The translations under genes were made by a program, and so were the position numbers. A model generated the notes under the pieces. It saw nothing but the letters and a program-made list of their open reading frames with translations, searched no databases and was not told where the DNA came from. Shown here in pieces: positions 8,801 through 23,800 of a stretch of 64,000 nucleotides of DNA. The DNA comes from Owenia fusiformis (taxonomy: Eukaryota > Annelida > Polychaeta > Sabellida > Oweniidae): the NCBI GenBank assembly GCA_903813345.2, contig CAIIXF020000402.1:1-64000 (forward strand), written 5' to 3'. Numbering within the stretch: the stretch's first letter is position 1; each line of letters opens with the position of its first letter.

Positions 8801-11800
8801 GCAAAATAATGGTATGACTCCACCATTGTTTTGCCGTTTTACTACATGCCACAATCAACATCACTGCCAGCATATCAAACCATGCCCATTTTCCATCAAA
8901 CTTGGCCCAACTACTATCAGGTGGATGTCCTTCAAAAATCAAGTTGGCATGGTTACCAAAGCCTTATAGTTGCCATGGCAACCGTAGAAATGGGGTAAAA
9001 AATGAGAGCAAAAAAACACCCAAACCCACCATATTGGCACTAATTTATAAAATATTTCTAGACATACAAATTTTCTTAAACTTTGATATCATCTAGGACA
9101 CTTCTAGACAACGAAAATATCAAAAATTGGGGGTAGGTTTACCACTTCGATTTTTTTCTAGGCTTGGTCAAAGCAAAACTACGAAAAAAGCACTCATTTT
9201 CACTTTTGAATCACCTATTATCGCCCAAATGGCTATATTTTTTCAAGGTCAAGGTCGCCATGTTAAAAGTAGAATTACGGAGATAAATCTGCTCTTCAGA
9301 CAATGTTTGATGGCTTTTCTTCACCACGGAACAAAGATCTTTGCGCTGGTATGCCCATTTCCATGAGATAATATACGTGAAAGAGGAACTATGTCTTTAA
9401 ATGTCATCAAAACTTTATGCCAACACGTGAAAAGGCCATTTCGCACTACTTTTGGCGTAATAATTCCATAATGGAGACATGTTTTCTTATTCAGCACTAG
9501 TGTAACTGTTTTTAGGTAATTGAGACATTTCTGATAAAAATGGTATCCATAAACATGATATTTTGAATAAAACGGGGCCAAAAAACGACCCCTGAAGATG
9601 CCTGGATTATTTGAGATTTTGGTGTTTTTCACTGGCCTGAAAATGGATGGGGTAGGGGAGTGACACACCTTTTGGGCTTGTTCAAGTTAGCATTTTAATC
9701 AAATGAATGGCCACATGTTTGGTACCATCTTAAAGCTTGTCACGTCCTCTTCAATTTGGTACCCATATCATTAGGCCAGACGCTTTATTGTGACGTCACG
9801 ATGGTACCAAACGATTATAAATTGAAAATTAAGCATCAAAATGCGGCAAAATAATGGTATGACTCCACCATTGTTTTGCCGTTTTACTACATGCCACAAT
9901 CAACATCACTGCCAGCATATCAAACCATGCCCATTTTCCATCAAACTTGGCCCAACTACTATCAGGTGGATGTCCTTCAAAAATCAAGTTGGCATGGTTA
10001 CCAAAGCCTTATAGTTGCCATGGCAACCGTAGAAATGGGGTAAAAAATGAGAGCAAAAAAACACCCAAACCCACCATATTGGCACTAATTTATAAAATAT
10101 TTCTAGACATACAAATTTTCTTAAACTTTGATATCATCTAGGACACTTCTAGACAACGAAAATATCAAAAATTGGGGGTAGGTTTACCACTTCGATTTTT
10201 TTCTAGGCTTGGTCAAAGCAAAACTACGAAAAAAGCACTCATTTTCACTTTTGAATCACCTATTATCGCCCAAATGGCTATATTTTTTCAAGGTCAAGGT
10301 CGCCATGTTAAAAGTAGAATTACGGAGATAAATCTGCTCTTCAGACAATGTTTGATGGCTTTTCTTCACCACGGAACAAAGATCTTTGCGCTGGTATGCC
10401 CATTTCCATGAGATAATATACGTGAAAGAGGAACTATGTCTTTAAATGTCATCAAAACTTTATGCCAACACGTGAAAAGGCCATTTCGCACTACTTTTGG
10501 CGTAATAATTCCATAATGGAGACATGTTTTCTTATTCAGCACTAGTGTAACTGTTTTTAGGTAATTGAGACATTTCTGATAAAAATGGTATCCATAAACA
10601 TGATATTTTGAATAAAACGGGGCCAAAAAACGACCCCTGAAGATGCCTGGATTATTTGAGATTTTGGTGTTTTTCACTGGCCTGAAAATGGATGGGGTAG
10701 GGGAGTGACACACCTTTTGGGCTTGTTCAAGTTAGCATTTTAATCAAATGAATGGCCACATGTTTGGTACCATCTTAAAGCTTGTCACGTCCTCTTCAAT
10801 TTGGTACCCATATCATTAGGCCAGACGCTTTATTGTGACGTCACGATGGTACCAAACGATTATAAATTGAAAATTAAGCATCAAAATGCGGCAAAATAAT
10901 GGTATGACTCCACCATTGTTTTGCCGTTTTACTACATGCCACAATCAACATCACTGCCAGCATATCAAACCATGCCCATTTTCCATCAAACTTGGCCCAA
11001 CTACTATCAGGTGGATGTCCTTCAAAAATCAAGTTGGCATGGTTACCAAAGCCTTATAGTTGCCATGGCAACCGTAGAAATGGGGTAAAAAATGAGAGCA
11101 AAAAAACACCCAAACCCACCATATTGGCACTAATTTATAAAATATTTCTAGACATACAAATTTTCTTAAACTTTGATATCATCTAGGACACTTCTAGACA
11201 ACGAAAATATCAAAAATTGGGGGTAGGTTTACCACTTCGATTTTTTTCTAGGCTTGGTCAAAGCAAAACTACGAAAAAAGCACTCATTTTCACTTTTGAA
11301 TCACCTATTATCGCCCAAATGGCTATATTTTTTCAAGGTCAAGGTCGCCATGTTAAAAGTAGAATTACGGAGATAAATCTGCTCTTCAGACAATGTTTGA
11401 TGGCTTTTCTTCACCACGGAACAAAGATCTTTGCGCTGGTATGCCCATTTCCATGAGATAATATACGTGAAAGAGGAACTATGTCTTTAAATGTCATCAA
11501 AACTTTATGCCAACACGTGAAAAGGCCATTTCGCACTACTTTTGGCGTAATAATTCCATAATGGAGACATGTTTTCTTATTCAGCACTAGTGTAACTGTT
11601 TTTAGGTAATTGAGACATTTCTGATAAAAATGGTATCCATAAACATGATATTTTGAATAAAACGGGGCCAAAAAACGACCCCTGAAGATGCCTGGATTAT
11701 TTGAGATTTTGGTGTTTTTCACTGGCCTGAAAATGGATGGGGTAGGGGAGTGACACACCTTTTGGGCTTGTTCAAGTTAGCATTTTAATCAAATGAATGG

Positions 11801-14800
11801 CCACATGTTTGGTACCATCTTAAAGCTTGTCACGTCCTCTTCAATTTGGTACCCATATCATTAGGCCAGACGCTTTATTGTGACGTCACGATGGTACCAA
11901 ACGATTATAAATTGAAAATTAAGCATCAAAATGCGGCAAAATAATGGTATGACTCCACCATTGTTTTGCCGTTTTACTACATGCCACAATCAACATCACT
12001 GCCAGCATATCAAACCATGCCCATTTTCCATCAAACTTGGCCCAACTACTATCAGGTGGATGTCCTTCAAAAATCAAGTTGGCATGGTTACCAAAGCCTT
12101 ATAGTTGCCATGGCAACCGTAGAAATGGGGTAAAAAATGAGAGCAAAAAAACACCCAAACCCACCATATTGGCACTAATTTATAAAATATTTCTAGACAT
12201 ACAAATTTTCTTAAACTTTGATATCATCTAGGACACTTCTAGACAACGAAAATATCAAAAATTGGGGGTAGGTTTACCACTTCGATTTTTTTCTAGGCTT
12301 GGTCAAAGCAAAACTACGAAAAAAGCACTCATTTTCACTTTTGAATCACCTATTATCGCCCAAATGGCTATATTTTTTCAAGGTCAAGGTCGCCATGTTA
12401 AAAGTAGAATTACGGAGATAAATCTGCTCTTCAGACAATGTTTGATGGCTTTTCTTCACCACGGAACAAAGATCTTTGCGCTGGTATGCCCATTTCCATG
12501 AGATAATATACGTGAAAGAGGAACTATGTCTTTAAATGTCATCAAAACTTTATGCCAACACGTGAAAAGGCCATTTCGCACTACTTTTGGCGTAATAATT
12601 CCATAATGGAGACATGTTTTCTTATTCAGCACTAGTGTAACTGTTTTTAGGTAATTGAGACATTTCTGATAAAAATGGTATCCATAAACATGATATTTTG
12701 AATAAAACGGGGCCAAAAAACGACCCCTGAAGATGCCTGGATTATTTGAGATTTTGGTGTTTTTCACTGGCCTGAAAATGGATGGGGTAGGGGAGTGACA
12801 CACCTTTTGGGCTTGTTCAAGTTAGCATTTTAATCAAATGAATGGCCACATGTTTGGTACCATCTTAAAGCTTGTCACGTCCTCTTCAATTTGGTACCCA
12901 TATCATTAGGCCAGACGCTTTATTGTGACGTCACGATGGTACCAAACGATTATAAATTGAAAATTAAGCATCAAAATGCGGCAAAATAATGGTATGACTC
13001 CACCATTGTTTTGCCGTTTTACTACATGCCACAATCAACATCACTGCCAGCATATCAAACCATGCCCATTTTCCATCAAACTTGGCCCAACTACTATCAG
13101 GTGGATGTCCTTCAAAAATCAAGTTGGCATGGTTACCAAAGCCTTATAGTTGCCATGGCAACCGTAGAAATGGGGTAAAAAATGAGAGCAAAAAAAACAC
13201 CCAAACCCACCATATTGGCACTAATTTATAAAATATTTCTAGACATACAAATTTTCTTAAACTTTGATATCATCTAGGACACTTCTAGACAACGAAAATA
13301 TCAAAAATTGGGGGTAGGTTTACCACTTCGATTTTTTTCTAGGCTTGGTCAAAGCAAAACTACGAAAAAAGCACTCATTTTCACTTTTGAATCACCTATT
13401 ATCGCCCAAATGGCTATATTTTTTCAAGGTCAAGGTCGCCATGTTAAAAGTAGAATTACGGAGATAAATCTGCTCTTCAGACAATGTTTGATGGCTTTTC
13501 TTCACCACGGAACAAAGATCTTTGCGCTGGTATGCCCATTTCCATGAGATAATATACGTGAAAGAGGAACTATGTCTTTAAATGTCATCAAAACTTTATG
13601 CCAACACGTGAAAAGGCCATTTCGCACTACTTTTGGCGTAATAATTCCATAATGGAGACATGTTTTCTTATTCAGCACTAGTGTAACTGTTTTTAGGTAA
13701 TTGAGACATTTCTGATAAAAATGGTATCCATAAACATGATATTTTGAATAAAACGGGGCCAAAAAACGACCCCTGAAGATGCCTGGATTATTTGAGATTT
13801 TGGTGTTTTTCACTGGCCTGAAAATGGATGGGGTAGGGGAGTGACACACCTTTTGGGCTTGTTCAAGTTAGCATTTTAATCAAATGAATGGCCACATGTT
13901 TGGTACCATCTTAAAGCTTGTCACGTCCTCTTCAATTTGGTACCCATATCATTAGGCCAGACGCTTTATTGTGACGTCACGATGGTACCAAACGATTATA
14001 AATTGAAAATTAAGCATCAAAATGCGGCAAAATAATGGTATGACTCCACCATTGTTTTGCCGTTTTACTACATGCCACAATCAACATCACTGCCAGCATA
14101 TCAAACCATGCCCATTTTCCATCAAACTTGGCCCAACTACTATCAGGTGGATGTCCTTCAAAAATCAAGTTGGCATGGTTACCAAAGCCTTATAGTTGCC
14201 ATGGCAACCGTAGAAATGGGGTAAAAAATGAGAGCAAAAAAACACCCAAACCCACCATATTGGCACTAATTTATAAAATATTTCTAGACATACAAATTTT
14301 CTTAAACTTTGATATCATCTAGGACACTTCTAGACAACGAAAATATCAAAAATTGGGGGTAGGTTTACCACTTCGATTTTTTTCTAGGCTTGGTCAAAGC
14401 AAAACTACGAAAAAAGCACTCATTTTCACTTTTGAATCACCTATTATCGCCCAAATGGCTATATTTTTTCAAGGTCAAGGTCGCCATGTTAAAAGTAGAA
14501 TTACGGAGATAAATCTGCTCTTCAGACAATGTTTGATGGCTTTTCTTCACCACGGAACAAAGATCTTTGCGCTGGTATGCCCATTTCCATGAGATAATAT
14601 ACGTGAAAGAGGAACTATGTCTTTAAATGTCATCAAAACTTTATGCCAACACGTGAAAAGGCCATTTCGCACTACTTTTGGCGTAATAATTCCATAATGG
14701 AGACATGTTTTCTTATTCAGCACTAGTGTAACTGTTTTTAGGTAATTGAGACATTTCTGATAAAAATGGTATCCATAAACATGATATTTTGAATAAAACG

Positions 14801-17800
14801 GGGCCAAAAAACGACCCCTGAAGATGCCTGGATTATTTGAGATTTTGGTGTTTTTCACTGGCCTGAAAATGGATGGGGTAGGGGAGTGACACACCTTTTG
14901 GGCTTGTTCAAGTTAGCATTTTAATCAAATGAATGGCCACATGTTTGGTACCATCTTAAAGCTTGTCACGTCCTCTTCAATTTGGTACCCATATCATTAG
15001 GCCAGACGCTTTATTGTGACGTCACGATGGTACCAAACGATTATAAATTGAAAATTAAGCATCAAAATGCGGCAAAATAATGGTATGACTCCACCATTGT
15101 TTTGCCGTTTTACTACATGCCACAATCAACATCACTGCCAGCATATCAAACCATGCCCATTTTCCATCAAACTTGGCCCAACTACTATCAGGTGGATGTC
15201 CTTCAAAAATCAAGTTGGCATGGTTACCAAAGCCTTATAGTTGCCATGGCAACCGTAGAAATGGGGTAAAAAATGAGAGCAAAAAAACACCCAAACCCAC
15301 CATATTGGCACTAATTTATAAAATATTTCTAGACATACAAATTTTCTTAAACTTTGATATCATCTAGGACACTTCTAGACAACGAAAATATCAAAAATTG
15401 GGGGTAGGTTTACCACTTCGATTTTTTTCTAGGCTTGGTCAAAGCAAAACTACGAAAAAAGCACTCATTTTCACTTTTGAATCACCTATTATCGCCCAAA
15501 TGGCTATATTTTTTCAAGGTCAAGGTCGCCATGTTAAAAGTAGAATTACGGAGATAAATCTGCTCTTCAGACAATGTTTGATGGCTTTTCTTCACCACGG
15601 AACAAAGATCTTTGCGCTGGTATGCCCATTTCCATGAGATAATATACGTGAAAGAGGAACTATGTCTTTAAATGTCATCAAAACTTTATGCCAACACGTG
15701 AAAAGGCCATTTCGCACTACTTTTGGCGTAATAATTCCATAATGGAGACATGTTTTCTTATTCAGCACTAGTGTAACTGTTTTTAGGTAATTGAGACATT
15801 TCTGATAAAAATGGTATCCATAAACATGATATTTTGAATAAAACGGGGCCAAAAAACGACCCCTGAAGATGCCTGGATTATTTGAGATTTTGGTGTTTTT
15901 CACTGGCCTGAAAATGGATGGGGTAGGGGAGTGACACACCTTTTGGGCTTGTTCAAGTTAGCATTTTAATCAAATGAATGGCCACATGTTTGGTACCATC
16001 TTAAAGCTTGTCACGTCCTCTTCAATTTGGTACCCATATCATTAGGCCAGACGCTTTATTGTGACGTCACGATGGTACCAAACGATTATAAATTGAAAAT
16101 TAAGCATCAAAATGCGGCAAAATAATGGTATGACTCCACCATTGTTTTGCCGTTTTACTACATGCCACAATCAACATCACTGCCAGCATATCAAACCATG
16201 CCCATTTTCCATCAAACTTGGCCCAACTACTATCAGGTGGATGTCCTTCAAAAATCAAGTTGGCATGGTTACCAAAGCCTTATAGTTGCCATGGCAACCG
16301 TAGAAATGGGGTAAAAAATGAGAGCAAAAAAACACCCAAACCCACCATATTGGCACTAATTTATAAATATTTCTAGACATACAAATTTTCTTAAACTTTG
16401 ATATCATCTAGGACACTTCTAGACAACGAAAATATCAAAAATTGGGGGTAGGTTTACCACTTCGATTTTTTTCTAGGCTTGGTCAAAGCAAAACTACGAA
16501 AAAAGCACTCATTTTCACTTTTGAATCACCTATTATCGCCCAAATGGCTATATTTTTTCAAGGTCAAGGTCGCCATGTTAAAAGTAGAATTACGGAGATA
16601 AATCTGCTCTTCAGACAATGTTTGATGGCTTTTCTTCACCACGGAACAAAGATCTTTGCGCTGGTATGCCCATTTCCATGAGATAATATACGTGAAAGAG
16701 GAACTATGTCTTTAAATGTCATCAAAACTTTATGCCAACACGTGAAAAGGCCATTTCGCACTACTTTTGGCGTAATAATTCCATAATGGAGACATGTTTT
16801 CTTATTCAGCACTAGTGTAACTGTTTTTAGGTAATTGAGACATTTCTGATAAAAATGGTATCCATAAACATGATATTTTGAATAAAACGGGGCCAAAAAA
16901 CGACCCCTGAAGATGCCTGGATTATTTGAGATTTTGGTGTTTTTCACTGGCCTGAAAATGGATGGGGTAGGGGAGTGACACACCTTTTGGGCTTGTTCAA
17001 GTTAGCATTTTAATCAAATGAATGGCCACATGTTTGGTACCATCTTAAAGCTTGTCACGTCCTCTTCAATTTGGTACCCATATCATTAGGCCAGACGCTT
17101 TATTGTGACGTCACGATGGTACCAAACGATTATAAATTGAAAATTAAGCATCAAAATGCGGCAAAATAATGGTATGACTCCACCATTGTTTTGCCGTTTT
17201 ACTACATGCCACAATCAACATCACTGCCAGCATATCAAACCATGCCCATTTTCCATCAAACTTGGCCCAACTACTATCAGGTGGATGTCCTTCAAAAATC
17301 AAGTTGGCATGGTTACCAAAGCCTTATAGTTGCCATGGCAACCGTAGAAATGGGGTAAAAAATGAGAGCAAAAAAACACCCAAACCCACCATATTGGCAC
17401 TAATTTATAAAATATTTCTAGACATACAAATTTTCTTAAACTTTGATATCATCTAGGACACTTCTAGACAACGAAAATATCAAAAATTGGGGGTAGGTTT
17501 ACCACTTCGATTTTTTTCTAGGCTTGGTCAAAGCAAAACTACGAAAAAAGCACTCATTTTCACTTTTGAATCACCTATTATCGCCCAAATGGCTATATTT
17601 TTTCAAGGTCAAGGTCGCCATGTTAAAAGTAGAATTACGGAGATAAATCTGCTCTTCAGACAATGTTTGATGGCTTTTCTTCACCACGGAACAAAGATCT
17701 TTGCGCTGGTATGCCCATTTCCATGAGATAATATACGTGAAAGAGGAACTATGTCTTTAAATGTCATCAAAACTTTATGCCAACACGTGAAAAGGCCATT

Positions 17801-20800
17801 TCGCACTACTTTTGGCGTAATAATTCCATAATGGAGACATGTTTTCTTATTCAGCACTAGTGTAACTGTTTTTAGGTAATTGAGACATTTCTGATAAAAA
17901 TGGTATCCATAAACATGATATTTTGAATAAAACGGGGCCAAAAAACGACCCCTGAAGATGCCTGGATTATTTGAGATTTTGGTGTTTTTCACTGGCCTGA
18001 AAATGGATGGGGTAGGGGAGTGACACACCTTTTGGGCTTGTTCAAGTTAGCATTTTAATCAAATGAATGGCCACATGTTTGGTACCATCTTAAAGCTTGT
18101 CACGTCCTCTTCAATTTGGTACCCATATCATTAGGCCAGACGCTTTATTGTGACGTCACGATGGTACCAAACGATTATAAATTGAAAATTAAGCATCAAA
18201 ATGCGGCAAAATAATGGTATGACTCCACCATTGTTTTGCCGTTTTACTACATGCCACAATCAACATCACTGCCAGCATATCAAACCATGCCCATTTTCCA
18301 TCAAACTTGGCCCAACTACTATCAGGTGGATGTCCTTCAAAAATCAAGTTGGCATGGTTACCAAAGCCTTATAGTTGCCATGGCAACCGTAGAAATGGGG
18401 TAAAAAATGAGAGCAAAAAAACACCCAAACCCACCATATTGGCACTAATTTATAAAATATTTCTAGACATACAAATTTTCTTAAACTTTGATATCATCTA
18501 GGACACTTCTAGACAACGAAAATATCAAAAATTGGGGGTAGGTTTACCACTTCGATTTTTTTCTAGGCTTGGTCAAAGCAAAACTACGAAAAAAGCACTC
18601 ATTTTCACTTTTGAATCACCTATTATCGCCCAAATGGCTATATTTTTTCAAGGTCAAGGTCGCCATGTTAAAAGTAGAATTACGGAGATAAATCTGCTCT
18701 TCAGACAATGTTTGATGGCTTTTCTTCACCACGGAACAAAGATCTTTGCGCTGGTATGCCCATTTCCATGAGATAATATACGTGAAAGAGGAACTATGTC
18801 TTTAAATGTCATCAAAACTTTATGCCAACACGTGAAAAGGCCATTTCGCACTACTTTTGGCGTAATAATTCCATAATGGAGACATGTTTTCTTATTCAGC
18901 ACTAGTGTAACTGTTTTTAGGTAATTGAGACATTTCTGATAAAAATGGTATCCATAAACATGATATTTTGAATAAAACGGGGCCAAAAAACGACCCCTGA
19001 AGATGCCTGGATTATTTGAGATTTTGGTGTTTTTCACTGGCCTGAAAATGGATGGGGTAGGGGAGTGACACACCTTTTGGGCTTGTTCAAGTTAGCATTT
19101 TAATCAAATGAATGGCCACATGTTTGGTACCATCTTAAAGCTTGTCACGTCCTCTTCAATTTGGTACCCATATCATTAGGCCAGACGCTTTATTGTGACG
19201 TCACGATGGTACCAAACGATTATAAATTGAAAATTAAGCATCAAAATGCGGCAAAATAATGGTATGACTCCACCATTGTTTTGCCGTTTTACTACATGCC
19301 ACAATCAACATCACTGCCAGCATATCAAACCATGCCCATTTTCCATCAAACTTGGCCCAACTACTATCAGGTGGATGTCCTTCAAAAATCAAGTTGGCAT
19401 GGTTACCAAAGCCTTATAGTTGCCATGGCAACCGTAGAAATGGGGTAAAAAATGAGAGCAAAAAAACACCCAAACCCACCATATTGGCACTAATTTATAA
19501 AATATTTCTAGACATACAAATTTTCTTAAACTTTGATATCATCTAGGACACTTCTAGACAACGAAAATATCAAAAATTGGGGGTAGGTTTACCACTTCGA
19601 TTTTTTTCTAGGCTTGGTCAAAGCAAAACTACGAAAAAAGCACTCATTTTCACTTTTGAATCACCTATTATCGCCCAAATGGCTATATTTTTTCAAGGTC
19701 AAGGTCGCCATGTTAAAAGTAGAATTACGGAGATAAATCTGCTCTTCAGACAATGTTTGATGGCTTTTCTTCACCACGGAACAAAGATCTTTGCGCTGGT
19801 ATGCCCATTTCCATGAGATAATATACGTGAAAGAGGAACTATGTCTTTAAATGTCATCAAAACTTTATGCCAACACGTGAAAAGGCCATTTCGCACTACT
19901 TTTGGCGTAATAATTCCATAATGGAGACATGTTTTCTTATTCAGCACTAGTGTAACTGTTTTTAGGTAATTGAGACATTTCTGATAAAAATGGTATCCAT
20001 AAACATGATATTTTGAATAAAACGGGGCCAAAAAACGACCCCTGAAGATGCCTGGATTATTTGAGATTTTGGTGTTTTTCACTGGCCTGAAAATGGATGG
20101 GGTAGGGGAGTGACACACCTTTTGGGCTTGTTCAAGTTAGCATTTTAATCAAATGAATGGCCACATGTTTGGTACCATCTTAAAGCTTGTCACGTCCTCT
20201 TCAATTTGGTACCCATATCATTAGGCCAGACGCTTTATTGTGACGTCACGATGGTACCAAACGATTATAAATTGAAAATTAAGCATCAAAATGCGGCAAA
20301 ATAATGGTATGACTCCACCATTGTTTTGCCGTTTTACTACATGCCACAATCAACATCACTGCCAGCATATCAAACCATGCCCATTTTCCATCAAACTTGG
20401 CCCAACTACTATCAGGTGGATGTCCTTCAAAAATCAAGTTGGCATGGTTACCAAAGCCTTATAGTTGCCATGGCAACCGTAGAAATGGGGTAAAAAATGA
20501 GAGCAAAAAAACACCCAAACCCACCATATTGGCACTAATTTATAAAATATTTCTAGACATACAAATTTTCTTAAACTTTGATATCATCTAGGACACTTCT
20601 AGACAACGAAAATATCAAAAATTGGGGGTAGGTTTACCACTTCGATTTTTTTCTAGGCTTGGTCAAAGCAAAACTACGAAAAAAGCACTCATTTTCACTT
20701 TTGAATCACCTATTATCGCCCAAATGGCTATATTTTTTCAAGGTCAAGGTCGCCATGTTAAAAGTAGAATTACGGAGATAAATCTGCTCTTCAGACAATG

Positions 20801-23800
20801 TTTGATGGCTTTTCTTCACCACGGAACAAAGATCTTTGCGCTGGTATGCCCATTTCCATGAGATAATATACGTGAAAGAGGAACTATGTCTTTAAATGTC
20901 ATCAAAACTTTATGCCAACACGTGAAAAGGCCATTTCGCACTACTTTTGGCGTAATAATTCCATAATGGAGACATGTTTTCTTATTCAGCACTAGTGTAA
21001 CTGTTTTTAGGTAATTGAGACATTTCTGATAAAAATGGTATCCATAAACATGATATTTTGAATAAAACGGGGCCAAAAAACGACCCCTGAAGATGCCTGG
21101 ATTATTTGAGATTTTGGTGTTTTTCACTGGCCTGAAAATGGATGGGGTAGGGGAGTGACACACCTTTTGGGCTTGTTCAAGTTAGCATTTTAATCAAATG
21201 AATGGCCACATGTTTGGTACCATCTTAAAGCTTGTCACGTCCTCTTCAATTTGGTACCCATATCATTAGGCCAGACGCTTTATTGTGACGTCACGATGGT
21301 ACCAAACGATTATAAATTGAAAATTAAGCATCAAAATGCGGCAAAATAATGGTATGACTCCACCATTGTTTTGCCGTTTTACTACATGCCACAATCAACA
21401 TCACTGCCAGCATATCAAACCATGCCCATTTTCCATCAAACTTGGCCCAACTACTATCAGGTGGATGTCCTTCAAAAATCAAGTTGGCATGGTTACCAAA
21501 GCCTTATAGTTGCCATGGCAACCGTAGAAATGGGGTAAAAAATGAGAGCAAAAAAAACACCCAAACCCACCATATTGGCACTAATTTATAAAATATTTCT
21601 AGACATACAAATTTTCTTAAACTTTGATATCATCTAGGACACTTCTAGACAACGAAAATATCAAAAATTGGGGGTAGGTTTACCACTTCGATTTTTTTCT
21701 AGGCTTGGTCAAAGCAAAACTACGAAAAAAGCACTCATTTTCACTTTTGAATCACCTATTATCGCCCAAATGGCTATATTTTTTCAAGGTCAAGGTCGCC
21801 ATGTTAAAAGTAGAATTACGGAGATAAATCTGCTCTTCAGACAATGTTTGATGGCTTTTCTTCACCACGGAACAAAGATCTTTGCGCTGGTATGCCCATT
21901 TCCATGAGATAATATACGTGAAAGAGGAACTATGTCTTTAAATGTCATCAAAACTTTATGCCAACACGTGAAAAGGCCATTTCGCACTACTTTTGGCGTA
22001 ATAATTCCATAATGGAGACATGTTTTCTTATTCAGCACTAGTGTAACTGTTTTTAGGTAATTGAGACATTTCTGATAAAAATGGTATCCATAAACATGAT
22101 ATTTTGAATAAAACGGGGCCAAAAAACGACCCCTGAAGATGCCTGGATTATTTGAGATTTTGGTGTTTTTCACTGGCCTGAAAATGGATGGGGTAGGGGA
22201 GTGACACACCTTTTGGGCTTGTTCAAGTTAGCATTTTAATCAAATGAATGGCCACATGTTTGGTACCATCTTAAAGCTTGTCACGTCCTCTTCAATTTGG
22301 TACCCATATCATTAGGCCAGACGCTTTATTGTGACGTCACGATGGTACCAAACGATTATAAATTGAAAATTAAGCATCAAAATGCGGCAAAATAATGGTA
22401 TGACTCCACCATTGTTTTGCCGTTTTACTACATGCCACAATCAACATCACTGCCAGCATATCAAACCATGCCCATTTTCCATCAAACTTGGCCCAACTAC
22501 TATCAGGTGGATGTCCTTCAAAAATCAAGTTGGCATGGTTACCAAAGCCTTATAGTTGCCATGGCAACCGTAGAAATGGGGTAAAAAATGAGAGCAAAAA
22601 AACACCCAAACCCACCATATTGGCACTAATTTATAAAATATTTCTAGACATACAAATTTTCTTAAACTTTGATATCATCTAGGACACTTCTAGACAACGA
22701 AAATATCAAAAATTGGGGGTAGGTTTACCACTTCGATTTTTTTCTAGGCTTGGTCAAAGCAAAACTACGAAAAAAGCACTCATTTTCACTTTTGAATCAC
22801 CTATTATCGCCCAAATGGCTATATTTTTCAAGGTCAAGGTCGCCATGTTAAAAGTAGAATTACGGAGATAAATCTGCTCTTCAGACAATGTTTGATGGCT
22901 TTTCTTCACCACGGAACAAAGATCTTTGCGCTGGTATGCCCATTTCCATGAGATAATATACGTGAAAGAGGAACTATGTCTTTAAATGTCATCAAAACTT
23001 TATGCCAACACGTGAAAAGGCCATTTCGCACTACTTTTGGCGTAATAATTCCATAATGGAGACATGTTTTCTTATTCAGCACTAGTGTAACTGTTTTTAG
23101 GTAATTGAGACATTTCTGATAAAAATGGTATCCATAAACATGATATTTTGAATAAAACGGGGCCAAAAAACGACCCCTGAAGATGCCTGGATTATTTGAG
23201 ATTTTGGTGTTTTTCACTGGCCTGAAAATGGATGGGGTAGGGGAGTGACACACCTTTTGGGCTTGTTCAAGTTAGCATTTTAATCAAATGAATGGCCACA
23301 TGTTTGGTACCATCTTAAAGCTTGTCACGTCCTCTTCAATTTGGTACCCATATCATTAGGCCAGACGCTTTATTGTGACGTCACGATGGTACCAAACGAT
23401 TATAAATTGAAAATTAAGCATCAAAATGCGGCAAAATAATGGTATGACTCCACCATTGTTTTGCCGTTTTACTACATGCCACAATCAACATCACTGCCAG
23501 CATATCAAACCATGCCCATTTTCCATCAAACTTGGCCCAACTACTATCAGGTGGATGTCCTTCAAAAATCAAGTTGGCATGGTTACCAAAGCCTTATAGT
23601 TGCCATGGCAACCGTAGAAATGGGGTAAAAAATGAGAGCAAAAAAACACCCAAACCCACCATATTGGCACTAATTTATAAAATATTTCTAGACATACAAA
23701 TTTTCTTAAACTTTGATATCATCTAGGACACTTCTAGACAACGAAAATATCAAAAATTGGGGGTAGGTTTACCACTTCGATTTTTTTCTAGGCTTGGTCA